64,000 nt of DNA from positions 25,272 through 89,271 of the forward strand of contig NIRF01000008.1 of assembly GCA_002878375.1 (NCBI GenBank), given 5' to 3'. Source of the DNA: Dictyoglomus sp. NZ13-RE01. GTDB lineage: Bacteria; Dictyoglomota; Dictyoglomia; Dictyoglomales; Dictyoglomaceae. The notes beneath the pieces are model-generated. The model was not told where the DNA came from. It ran no database searches and saw nothing but the letters and a program-made list of their open reading frames with translations. Positions 47,782 through 56,728 of this stretch are shown in pieces. The translations under genes and the position numbers were made by a program. The stretch's first letter is position 1, and every line of letters starts with the position of its first letter.

Positions 47782-48701
47782 CATTTCCTAAAGTCTATAA
47801 TTTTATTTCTCGATTTTGGATGTCGAAGTCTTCTTAGGGCTTTTTCTTCTATTTGTCTTATTCTTTCTCTTGTTAGATTAAATAATTTTCCTACGTCTTC
47901 TAAGGTTCTTTCTATTCCATCCTCTAAGCCATATCTTAGTTTTAAGATTTCCTTTTGTCTATCAGAAAGGGTATCAATAAGTTCTCCTAAGATTTCTTTT
48001 AAATTTTGTTTTTCTAAAAATTCCCAAATATCATCTGTGTCATCACATAAAATATCTTGAAGGCACGAATCATCATCAATATCTTTCCTAATACATAGCG
48101 AGTTTAAAGTTTCGTATTCTTCTTCAGAAAATTCGCATACGGGAACATCATAAGGAATAAATTTAAAATTATAGGTTTTCTGCTTTTCTAAATAATGAAC
48201 GGGAATTCTTATGAGATGTGAATTTTCATCTATTGCTCGTGAAATGCATTGTTTTATCCACCATACTGCGTAGGTTGAAAATTTATTTCCTTTTTTCCAA
48301 TCGAATCTTTCAACAGCTTTTATAAGTCCAATGTACCCTTCCTGAATTAGATCTTCAAAATCTAAGCCTCTTCCCACATATTTCTTTGCTACGGAGTGGA
48401 CTAACTTTAAATTGCACAGTATAACTTCTTCTCTGGCTTTCTTATCTCCCTGTTCTATCCTTTGAAATAGTTCCTTTTCTTTTTTTGGATTTAATACCTT
48501 ATATTTAGATATCTCCTTTAGATGAATGTCTAAAATATCTATATATTCTTTGTAATCTTTTTTTATGCTCGGCTTAGATTTTGGGGCTGGTTCCTCTGTT
48601 TCTTCTTTTTCTGATAGATCTATTCCCTTTTCTTTTAGAAATTCATCCAATTCTCTTATTAATTCTTCCTCTTCAAGCTTTCTTATTAAATCCTCAAACA
48701 T
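47778..48701 (-). CDS. RpoD-like sigma-70 factor at the end of the BREX operon
   Basis: 307 residues. After an acidic N-terminal 50 residues come regions 1.2-2.4: NLKLVHSVAKKYVGRGLDFE, LIQEGYIGLIKAVERFDW, FSTYAVWWIKQCISRAI and LIRIPVHY. Region 3 is short and unusual (YDVPVCEFSEEEYETLNSLC). Region 4 is close to housekeeping sigma: LSDRQKEILKLRYGLEDG, RTLEDVGKLFNLTRERIRQI and ALRRLRHPKSR. It should recognise near-standard promoters. Region 1.1 is absent, so it is an alternative (group 2) factor. It starts seven bases after the brxL stop with no clear ribosome site, hence is probably coupled to brxL. Confidence 0.9.
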   Translation of the reverse strand: MFEDLIRKLEEEELIRELDEFLKEKGIDLSEKEETEEPAPKSKPSIKKDYKEYIDILDIHLKEISKYKVLNPKKEKELFQRIEQGDKKAREEVILCNLKLVHSVAKKYVGRGLDFEDLIQEGYIGLIKAVERFDWKKGNKFSTYAVWWIKQCISRAIDENSHLIRIPVHYLEKQKTYNFKFIPYDVPVCEFSEEEYETLNSLCIRKDIDDDSCLQDILCDDTDDIWEFLEKQNLKEILGELIDTLSDRQKEILKLRYGLEDGIERTLEDVGKLFNLTRERIRQIEEKALRRLRHPKSRNKIIDFRKC

Positions 48702-48708
48702 CTTAGTT

Positions 48709-50157
48709 TTAAAATTTTTTAATCTTTATCTCTGGAAGTTTATCTTTGTACTCTGGGTCAATAAGATGGATTTGCTTCCTTATTATTCCTCTTTTTTCAA
48801 TGGCAGGATTTAAGCAATATATTTCAAATTCTTCCTTATTTATTTCTGATACATCATTTACATGAGGAAAGAGAAGCTTTAGATAAGCAGTGGCTAACCT
48901 TTTTATAGCGTTTGTATCTCTTGTGTCGGCTTTTGGTTCAACTTCTACCAATTCATTCACAAACAAAGAATATTCGGAATGATTTCTTAAGGAATGAAGA
49001 ACCTCTGAAAAGTATTCTACATTTAAGGCATAACCTGTAACCTTCATGCTTTCATTGATTCTTGGCAATTTCCATCCCTCATTAAATCCATGAAACCTAT
49101 CTAAAAGGGCAGATTCTTTGAAAAACTCAGGTAGTTCACTAAAATAAAATTGATTGATAGGTCTAAAGTCTTCTGTAAGAGGTATATTCCCAAGAAGCAT
49201 TAATCCAGCCTCTGATGTGCCTAAGATGTTTCCTATTTTAAATGTTCCTGACTCAAGATAACTTTTTAAAGCCCCACTTAATTCTTCCTCGTTGGAGAAT
49301 TTTATTGTCTGTATCTCATCTAATGCAACAAAGTCATACCTTGTTATATAGCCAAAGGTATTTCTTGCCATATCATAAAACATTTTTGCTCTTGAAACAT
49401 TGCCACCACTAATACACCATCCATATTTACTTAGATTATTAAATATGTATGATTTTCCAGTACTTTTTGGTGAGAGTTCTATCATGTTTAGTCTTGGCTC
49501 AACAAAGATTAAGAGACGTGATAAAAAAGAAAGTTTTTGCTCTAAGCTATCAAATCCTGCTGGATTATACTCCATTGACTTAATAAGTAGATCAATCCAC
49601 TCCTCGAGGGTAAATTCTTTTCTTCCCTCTCTAAAATACTCAAAATCTATATCATAGGGTTTAAATGGTTTATAATCTACTATCGCAATATATCCCAAGT
49701 TAAATTCTGAGGCTTCTGGTGGTACATATAATAGAGAGAAAACTCCCCAAACTTCTCCACCAACAAGATTTTTATGCTTCTCGATTACAAATTTTTCAAC
49801 AATACCCTCATTAAGTGAAATGCCAAGATCAGGAATCGAAAACCTTATAAGGTTTTTTTTGACATCTGGTTCTATAAGTACTCTTGCTAATATCTTTTTT
49901 TCAGTTTTTGTAGATATTAACTCTCCTTTTAGTTTTTTAGCATCTTCTTTTTGAGGGATAAATTTTTCTAAAAAGCTTAGAAGTCCAGTTTTATCTATTG
50001 TTCCATCCTCATCAGTGAATTTTTGTACAAGCCAGTCCTTAATGAAAGATGGTATATTTTTTCCACTAAAAACACTATATATTTCTCTGCTCTTGTAGAC
50101 AGATTCATTTGGAAAAACCCTTCTTATTTTTAAGTCTAAACTTTCTTTTTCTTTCAT
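48709..50157 (-). CDS. brxL: BREX Lon-like protein BrxL
   Basis: 482 residues, the short BrxL form. The AAA site is in IELSPKSTGKSYIFNNLSKYG, followed by CISGGNVSRAKMFYDM and DFVALDEIQTIKF (Walker B), and the GTSEAGLMLLGNIPL stretch; LLDRFHGFNEGWKLPRI is conserved in the family. The far C-terminal region (LNPAIEKRGIIRKQI) keeps part of the Lon-like tail, but a clear Ser-Lys protease pair was not identified. BrxL is a DNA-binding ring protein needed for phage exclusion. ATGA overlap with pglZ. Confidence 0.9.
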   Translation of the reverse strand: MKEKESLDLKIRRVFPNESVYKSREIYSVFSGKNIPSFIKDWLVQKFTDEDGTIDKTGLLSFLEKFIPQKEDAKKLKGELISTKTEKKILARVLIEPDVKKNLIRFSIPDLGISLNEGIVEKFVIEKHKNLVGGEVWGVFSLLYVPPEASEFNLGYIAIVDYKPFKPYDIDFEYFREGRKEFTLEEWIDLLIKSMEYNPAGFDSLEQKLSFLSRLLIFVEPRLNMIELSPKSTGKSYIFNNLSKYGWCISGGNVSRAKMFYDMARNTFGYITRYDFVALDEIQTIKFSNEEELSGALKSYLESGTFKIGNILGTSEAGLMLLGNIPLTEDFRPINQFYFSELPEFFKESALLDRFHGFNEGWKLPRINESMKVTGYALNVEYFSEVLHSLRNHSEYSLFVNELVEVEPKADTRDTNAIKRLATAYLKLLFPHVNDVSEINKEEFEIYCLNPAIEKRGIIRKQIHLIDPEYKDKLPEIKIKKF

Positions 50158-52481
50158 AAAATATCCCTTTCTTTCATACCTCCAATAATATTTATTTCAA
50201 ATGGCTTCTCAAACTCCCCAATCTTTATTTTTATTGAAAGATTGCCTACCTTTATATTTTCTAATTTTATGCTATAAATATCGCTTTCCTTATTGTAGTT
50301 CATTTCGTATAATCTTCCTGAGTATTCTATTTTTACTTTTACTTTAGGTTTTGGTTTGATTTTTACTTCTAATATTGGATTTCTGATACTTATATCTGTT
50401 TTTAGTATATGAACTTCAAATTTTTCCCTTTTGACTAATTTTTTAGAGGCATGTATAAGAGGGACTAATATTTCCTCTGGTGTAGCTCCTCCATGTACTT
50501 CTCTTTTTGGTACATCACTTAAAGAAGCATATTTTAATGTAATAATATATTTATGTTCTTTTCCTTCCTTATCTTTGGAGGTATGCAAAAAGAAGTCTTC
50601 ATCTTCAATAAAATTTTTTTCTGATGTAATCTCCATATATCTTCCTTCATGCTCTGCGTCCTCAAAATTATATCTTTTAAATTTATTGAATTGATAGCTT
50701 GCAAAGGGTGTGAAACCATGATCAGAAAATATGATGAGGTCATCACCAAAGCTTGATACTTTTTTAACTATGTTTTTTATTATTTCTATTTCTTCTATTA
50801 TATTTTCTGGATACTTGTATATATTTTGATCATGAAGATATTTATCCAGATCATTTATTGATTCATCTGCATCTAACTTGTTAAACTTTGTTATAGAGGG
50901 TAGTTCCGAGGTTCCTATATATACTTGAGTGGTATATCCCTCTTCTTTTAACAGCCTTAAAAATAGGTTTAGAAACTCTAATCCTAATCCATCAATAAAA
51001 ATCTTTTTGCTTTCTTGATTTTTCTCTATTTCTTTAAAATAAATATTCTCTAATTTATCAAAGGAGAAATACCAGTTGTAAAAAGACTTGCTGTTATTAT
51101 TCTTTTCATTCAATATGGAGATGTGCCTATCTGAAATAGAATTTCTAAGCCTTGAAGCTCTATATTCATTGAAATATTCAATAATCCAATTATTTTGCTC
51201 ATTGATATTTTCAAAATGTAATTCTTCTAAATAATAGCTTAGTTCTGGATAGATATTTGATAAATCATAAATATGGTCTAAATTTTTTATTATCCACTTC
51301 TTCTCAAATTTAGATATTCCAACTAAATATTTATATGTTACATCGATAGGTAATTTTTCTATTTCTTCTTCCAATCTCTCATCAATGAATTTTGGCACTT
51401 CCTCATTAATTTTACTGTAATAATTTCTCAAAAGGCTTCTTCTTTCATTTAAAAGTTTCGAAGTAGGGGTATTTATTGAAAATATCTTCAACCAGTAATC
51501 TGTAATTAAGGAATTCTTAGAAAACTCTTTAATATCTTTTAGGACGAAGGATGTATATGTATCGTTAAATTCATAGTTATTTAGAATATACCATTTCAGA
51601 ATCCAACGAGAAAATTCATCTCCATGATGCCATAAGTATAATGTATCTTCTAATTTGAGAGTTTTAATATTTAATACGACTTCTGCAAGCTCATTAAAAT
51701 TTGATTTTTTTGTACTAAACTTGTCAAATAACTGCTTCCAAAAACGGTCCTCTGTCTCTTCATACTCAATGGGAACTTTAATATTCCATACCTTTTCAAT
51801 ATATTCCTTAATATTTTCTATCTTTATGAAGTCGAAGGTTTCATCTGGAACTACCTTGTCAGCAAAATAATAAATAATATCTGAGCATGAAATTAGTGTA
51901 CTTGGTATTTCGCGCTTTTTCCATAAATTCAAATAGTCTTTTGTATTTCTTATATTAGCATCTTCTAAATTGAAATTTACAAGATATATTTTAACCTTAT
52001 CCTTCTCCGGGTCATTTATTATCCATAAAGGGTCCCACTCAAATCTTCTATGATATTTGTTCAAAAAGGCATTTTCTATTCTGTTTCTCATACCTATTAA
52101 TGGAATATATATTCTTCTATTTCTTTCAGGGCTTCCCTCAATCTCTAATAGGAAATTAATAAAAGAGTAAAGTTCATTATCACTAAAAAATCGCAAAAAC
52201 TCAGAAATACCAAGAATTATAAAATCATTTTGTGTATCTAAATTTTTTATTAGGTTGTAAATGTTTGATTGGGTTAGCCATCTATCCTCATTTTCATCGA
52301 GGAGAATATCACCTATGCTTATTACATTAGCTTTGTTGTTAAGTTTATTTATTAACTCATGTAGTAATTTATAATTACTCAGCATTATTAGTCTGGTAGG
52401 AAAGCGAATACTATATGTATTTCTTGAAACTCTATCCTTATTTAAATATTCTATTAATTCATCGAGATTTCCAAATATCAT
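50154..52481 (-). CDS. pglZ: BREX alkaline-phosphatase-like protein PglZ
   Basis: 775 residues. The N-terminal 450 residues are AT-rich helical sequence. The PglZ core starts with KKIFIDGLGLEFLNLFLRL (metal Asp), continues with DLIIFSDHGFTPFAS (Asp-His) and closes with VPKREVHGGATPEEILVPLI, all hallmarks of the domain. A beta-sandwich-like tail (about 670-770) follows. PglZ is present in every BREX type. Two bases separate it from brxC. Confidence 0.92.
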   Translation of the reverse strand: MIFGNLDELIEYLNKDRVSRNTYSIRFPTRLIMLSNYKLLHELINKLNNKANVISIGDILLDENEDRWLTQSNIYNLIKNLDTQNDFIILGISEFLRFFSDNELYSFINFLLEIEGSPERNRRIYIPLIGMRNRIENAFLNKYHRRFEWDPLWIINDPEKDKVKIYLVNFNLEDANIRNTKDYLNLWKKREIPSTLISCSDIIYYFADKVVPDETFDFIKIENIKEYIEKVWNIKVPIEYEETEDRFWKQLFDKFSTKKSNFNELAEVVLNIKTLKLEDTLYLWHHGDEFSRWILKWYILNNYEFNDTYTSFVLKDIKEFSKNSLITDYWLKIFSINTPTSKLLNERRSLLRNYYSKINEEVPKFIDERLEEEIEKLPIDVTYKYLVGISKFEKKWIIKNLDHIYDLSNIYPELSYYLEELHFENINEQNNWIIEYFNEYRASRLRNSISDRHISILNEKNNNSKSFYNWYFSFDKLENIYFKEIEKNQESKKIFIDGLGLEFLNLFLRLLKEEGYTTQVYIGTSELPSITKFNKLDADESINDLDKYLHDQNIYKYPENIIEEIEIIKNIVKKVSSFGDDLIIFSDHGFTPFASYQFNKFKRYNFEDAEHEGRYMEITSEKNFIEDEDFFLHTSKDKEGKEHKYIITLKYASLSDVPKREVHGGATPEEILVPLIHASKKLVKREKFEVHILKTDISIRNPILEVKIKPKPKVKVKIEYSGRLYEMNYNKESDIYSIKLENIKVGNLSIKIKIGEFEKPFEINIIGGMKERDIL

Positions 52482-52483
52482 TC

Positions 52484-55400
52484 TTAATCTAACATCCTTT
52501 CAATGAATTCACAGATAGAAGGATTTTCATCTATTAGTTTTATAAGAATTTCCTTTAGATCTTTATTGGTTGATCTTATCTTATTTTTTATATTTTCTTT
52601 CCTTTTTGCGTTTACCATATCTTTATATTTTTTACTATTTTTGTGGATATAATTTTCTACAGTCTGCTTATTCAAGTGTAGCTCCTCTATTTTCATATTT
52701 AAACGAATATCTTCGATTATATTTTCAAATATATTTTCTTCTAAGTCTTCATCTCTTATATCAAGTGTCTTTACAATGAATTCTCTGTAATTGCTTCTTG
52801 CTCTATTTTCATCAAATATCATTTCTATGCCATCCTTATTTCTCTCAAATAAATTTAGCATCTCTTGATAAAAATCTATGTTTTCATCCATATAATTGCT
52901 ATTTAGATAAGTGATTAGTTTGTAGATTATTTCATTAATGTCTTGATTATTTTTATGACTAAAACTCCAGAATGGGTAATTAAGTTTTATTATTGAATTT
53001 ATTATCTTGTTCTTGAGATCTTTAAAATTATTTACATGTTCAATATTAAAAATCTTTTCAATAAATTTTGAGTACTTATATTTGATTATGCAATCTCTTA
53101 AGTCTTTTTCATCCCAATAATACGGTTCTTTCTCAATATTTTTTTGAATAAATAATAACAAGGCATCAATATTATCTATTATGTCACCAAAATCTAAGCT
53201 TTTAAGAAAGCTTTCCATTACTATTTTAGTATATTCTTTTTTTAGATTGCTTTTTAATAATGTTCCCTGTGATTTTAATTCATCTTTTAATTTTTCAATA
53301 ATCTCTTCCGATAGTTTGGCTTCAGTGTCTAAGAATTCTTTTAAATCAATAATAATTTTCTTAATTTGATCATTAAATATATAACTGAATAACCATAAGG
53401 GAGATTTTATGTCATTATTTATTTTTTCTTTAATCTTATTTTTTACTGATTTAAGATCTGATACATTTTCTAATTCAAAAATATTAGCTAATATATTTAC
53501 TAACTCTGTTTCAAGTAACTCCTTTTTCCTCAAATTTTTCCAATCGGAAATTTTTACTAATAATTTGTTTTCATCAGAGAATGCAAGTTCTTCCTGAAAG
53601 TTCTTATTTAGAAAATTTATTAATTGGTCCCATTCTTCTTTATTTATTAAGCCAACTTTTTCTTGTAGCCAATTTTTAAATCCTTCTTCTAATTTATCGG
53701 GTTTCAATATTAATTTTAAATCTGTCTTATAATTTTTGAAAAAGGCATTAATTTTTTTTATATCTTCCGGTTTAAGCTCATCCTTAATTGATATCAAAAG
53801 TTGAATTAATTTTAGAAAAAAGTCTTTAGTTTCATCATTTATACTACTTTGAATATATTTTATGCTCCATAGTGGAAATTTTCCTTTGTTGATAATCCAT
53901 TCTTTTACTCCATATATTGTCTGCTTTAAACCTTCACTGGTTTGAATTTCAAAGAGTTCTCTTAATATATCTTCTAATTCTTTTTCTTCTGGAATACCAA
54001 GTCTTATCTTCAAGTTTTCTTCATCTTTTCCCTCGATTATGTATTTCATTAGAGAAATTACTTTTTCTTTTAATTTTATAGCATCAATTATTTTTTCTTT
54101 GCTCGGTTCATACAACTTGTTTACAAAAGGTCTTAATGTGAAGGAAATTAATGCGGACCCTATTATACTGGGATAAATACCAAATGGAGGTTTGAAAATA
54201 AAATCAAGCGCTTCTGATAAATAGAAAGTTCTTCCTTCCTTTTCCTTTATCTTTCTTTCCACTTCTCTGAAGAGTCTAACAGTAGGATGATTTGGATCTA
54301 TAGTTTCTTTTATTAGTAAACCATCATTGACAATATATTCTCCGTTATTTGTTTTTAAGAGAGTAAGAACAGATTTATAAAGCTGGCTTTTTGCTCTATC
54401 TTCTAAATCATTACGATCAGATGATAGTAAGAATATTTCTACTGTTTTTTCTGAAATTTGTTTTTTCCATATATTTTCATTAGAGAGAAGCCCTTCAATA
54501 TTTTCAGGACCAAATGTAAATATTTCTTTTGATATTTCTCTGTTTATAACATCTTTAAAGTTATTAAAATTTGCAATTCTTTGTTTAGTTAAATAATATA
54601 TTTTTACATTTCCTGTTTCAATTCTTTCAAGCCATTTATTAACAATACTTTCTATATATTTATAATTTCTTTCTTTCTCTTCACTAAAGCCATGTCTATC
54701 TGCAACTTTATATCTTGCAAAGTATTCAATCAAATCATTGAAATATTTTTCTCCAAGGGCTTCATGACAGATAATGAAAACTTTATTTTTAAACATTTCT
54801 TCGTTTTTCGTAATTATGCTATTTATAACATTTTCTGCTGTTTTAATTTCATCTTCAAATTTTGGTAAGAAAATTACGAGATGGATAGAGAATTGATAGT
54901 GAAATGCATTTTTAATTTTTTTCTCTATCTCATATGGATTTAATTTCGGATCTAATAGTAATAACTCTACAGGGCGTAAAATACCACTTTCAAATAGGTC
55001 TTTAAATTTATCTTCATAATTTATAGTAAGGCGTGAAAAAACATTTAATATATTATATTCTATTTCCTTTTTGAAATTTTCTTTTTCCATTATAACTTCA
55101 TTTTGTGGTAATGGTGTTACAGAGATAAGGAAAAGATTATCAGGGGTTTTTGGAATATAACCTTGTTTATTGATATAATTTAAAACATCTTTTAAATATC
55201 TTTCATAAGGTGTTCCTATAAACATTCTCTTTATATTTTCTTCAGATGGAGTATAAAGATCATTTCTTGCACTACTACTAACGGATAGAAAAGAGTTTAG
55301 AATATTCAATAAAAGAATTCCTTTATATATAGATTCATAGGCTTTTCCAAGCTTTTTTAGATCATTTAAATATCTTTCTTTTTCTAAAACATTTTTAAGT

Positions 55401-56728
55401 TTATTTTCTGGATTTCTTATAAATTCTTCGTGAAAATAGTCCCATATGTAATCAGCTGTTAAAAAATAGTGTGTACCTAAGGAATCTTTTAAAGGATATT
55501 CTTTAATAAACTTAACAAATCCTTTTTCTTCATCGTTAAAAAAACTAAATATACTTCTTTGCGAAGAACCAATATATTCTGCAAGTTTGAATGTAATATA
55601 AGCAGTATATGGATGTATAGGAAAAATATTCTTTATAGATTCCTTTTGTTTATATATTTCTGAGGTTTTATTGTCTGAGAGTTCGGAAATTAGATTATTT
55701 ATATTATCACCACTATATACCTCGTCTCTTAGTTCCTTCCATTTTAGAAAATCTTTTTTATTTATAATTTTTGACATGATACGATATGTTGTAATTTCTT
55801 CCATTTTATATTCATGATATTTAAATCTTCCTAATATTTTTTCAAAATCTTCATTTGAGTATTGAGATTGGGATGGGCTTCTATGGCTTACTATAAAGAG
55901 ATACACATTACTATGGGGGGTTTTCTCCGCTATATTTTGAAAAATACTAAGTAACACATTGCTATTAGGAAGGTCAAAAATTGATGTAAATTCATCCCAA
56001 TATATGCACATTCCTGAAATTGTTTCATCGTATTTTCTAACTTCATTTATAACATCTTCAAGCCAATTTTCTATAGAGGTTAGAGAGACTAAATATTTAA
56101 AATTTTTTTCAAAGGCTTGTAAAACATCAATATTTTCTGATTTTAATTCTTTTAATAATTCTTCTTTATTCTTAACTAAAATTTTTAAGTCATGATGGAT
56201 ATTTATAAACTCGTTCCAATTATAAAGTGGGTCATTCTCGATTGCGTCTATGTATTTATCAAATTCACTTTTTATATTTATTTCTATATTCTCCTTTATA
56301 AGAGCTTTTTTAACAGCTGTTTCTATAGTCAATGATAAACTTTTTACATCAAAAACAGTAGATATATTCTTCAACGTCACTGGAAATATGCGATTTTTCA
56401 ATCTGTAATTTTTTAATCTCTCTCTTATCTTAGAATCATCAATATTATTTACAAAGTCCTCAATTTCTTCGTAAGGGTCCCAAAGAAGATGCTTTATCAC
56501 TCCAGTAGCATGACTTTTACCTGTTCCATATCTTCCTTGAACAAATATAGATTTTTTCTCTGCTGGATTTTGAGACTCTAAGGAATCAAGAAACTTCTCT
56601 AAAAGAATTTTAAAGTCATCTGTGGGTATAAATTGTTTCCAGTAATTTTTAGCTTCATTTTCAATATCGTAAACAGGATAAAATTCTTCAAATACATCTA
56701 AATAATCTATATACTTTTCTTCTATCAT
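52484..56728 (-). CDS. brxC: BREX P-loop ATPase BrxC/PglY
   Basis: 1414 residues, the typical giant size. Walker A in VQGRYGTGKSHATGVIKHLL (about 63-82), Walker-B-like GMCIYWDEFTSIFDL near 240. The remaining 1100 residues are largely helical and very rich in Ile, Lys, Asn and Glu. BrxC is the large ATPase core of BREX complexes. The stop and start codons of neighbours abut (brxP end at 56729). Confidence 0.92.
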   Translation of the reverse strand: MIEEKYIDYLDVFEEFYPVYDIENEAKNYWKQFIPTDDFKILLEKFLDSLESQNPAEKKSIFVQGRYGTGKSHATGVIKHLLWDPYEEIEDFVNNIDDSKIRERLKNYRLKNRIFPVTLKNISTVFDVKSLSLTIETAVKKALIKENIEINIKSEFDKYIDAIENDPLYNWNEFINIHHDLKILVKNKEELLKELKSENIDVLQAFEKNFKYLVSLTSIENWLEDVINEVRKYDETISGMCIYWDEFTSIFDLPNSNVLLSIFQNIAEKTPHSNVYLFIVSHRSPSQSQYSNEDFEKILGRFKYHEYKMEEITTYRIMSKIINKKDFLKWKELRDEVYSGDNINNLISELSDNKTSEIYKQKESIKNIFPIHPYTAYITFKLAEYIGSSQRSIFSFFNDEEKGFVKFIKEYPLKDSLGTHYFLTADYIWDYFHEEFIRNPENKLKNVLEKERYLNDLKKLGKAYESIYKGILLLNILNSFLSVSSSARNDLYTPSEENIKRMFIGTPYERYLKDVLNYINKQGYIPKTPDNLFLISVTPLPQNEVIMEKENFKKEIEYNILNVFSRLTINYEDKFKDLFESGILRPVELLLLDPKLNPYEIEKKIKNAFHYQFSIHLVIFLPKFEDEIKTAENVINSIITKNEEMFKNKVFIICHEALGEKYFNDLIEYFARYKVADRHGFSEEKERNYKYIESIVNKWLERIETGNVKIYYLTKQRIANFNNFKDVINREISKEIFTFGPENIEGLLSNENIWKKQISEKTVEIFLLSSDRNDLEDRAKSQLYKSVLTLLKTNNGEYIVNDGLLIKETIDPNHPTVRLFREVERKIKEKEGRTFYLSEALDFIFKPPFGIYPSIIGSALISFTLRPFVNKLYEPSKEKIIDAIKLKEKVISLMKYIIEGKDEENLKIRLGIPEEKELEDILRELFEIQTSEGLKQTIYGVKEWIINKGKFPLWSIKYIQSSINDETKDFFLKLIQLLISIKDELKPEDIKKINAFFKNYKTDLKLILKPDKLEEGFKNWLQEKVGLINKEEWDQLINFLNKNFQEELAFSDENKLLVKISDWKNLRKKELLETELVNILANIFELENVSDLKSVKNKIKEKINNDIKSPLWLFSYIFNDQIKKIIIDLKEFLDTEAKLSEEIIEKLKDELKSQGTLLKSNLKKEYTKIVMESFLKSLDFGDIIDNIDALLLFIQKNIEKEPYYWDEKDLRDCIIKYKYSKFIEKIFNIEHVNNFKDLKNKIINSIIKLNYPFWSFSHKNNQDINEIIYKLITYLNSNYMDENIDFYQEMLNLFERNKDGIEMIFDENRARSNYREFIVKTLDIRDEDLEENIFENIIEDIRLNMKIEELHLNKQTVENYIHKNSKKYKDMVNAKRKENIKNKIRSTNKDLKEILIKLIDENPSICEFIERMLD

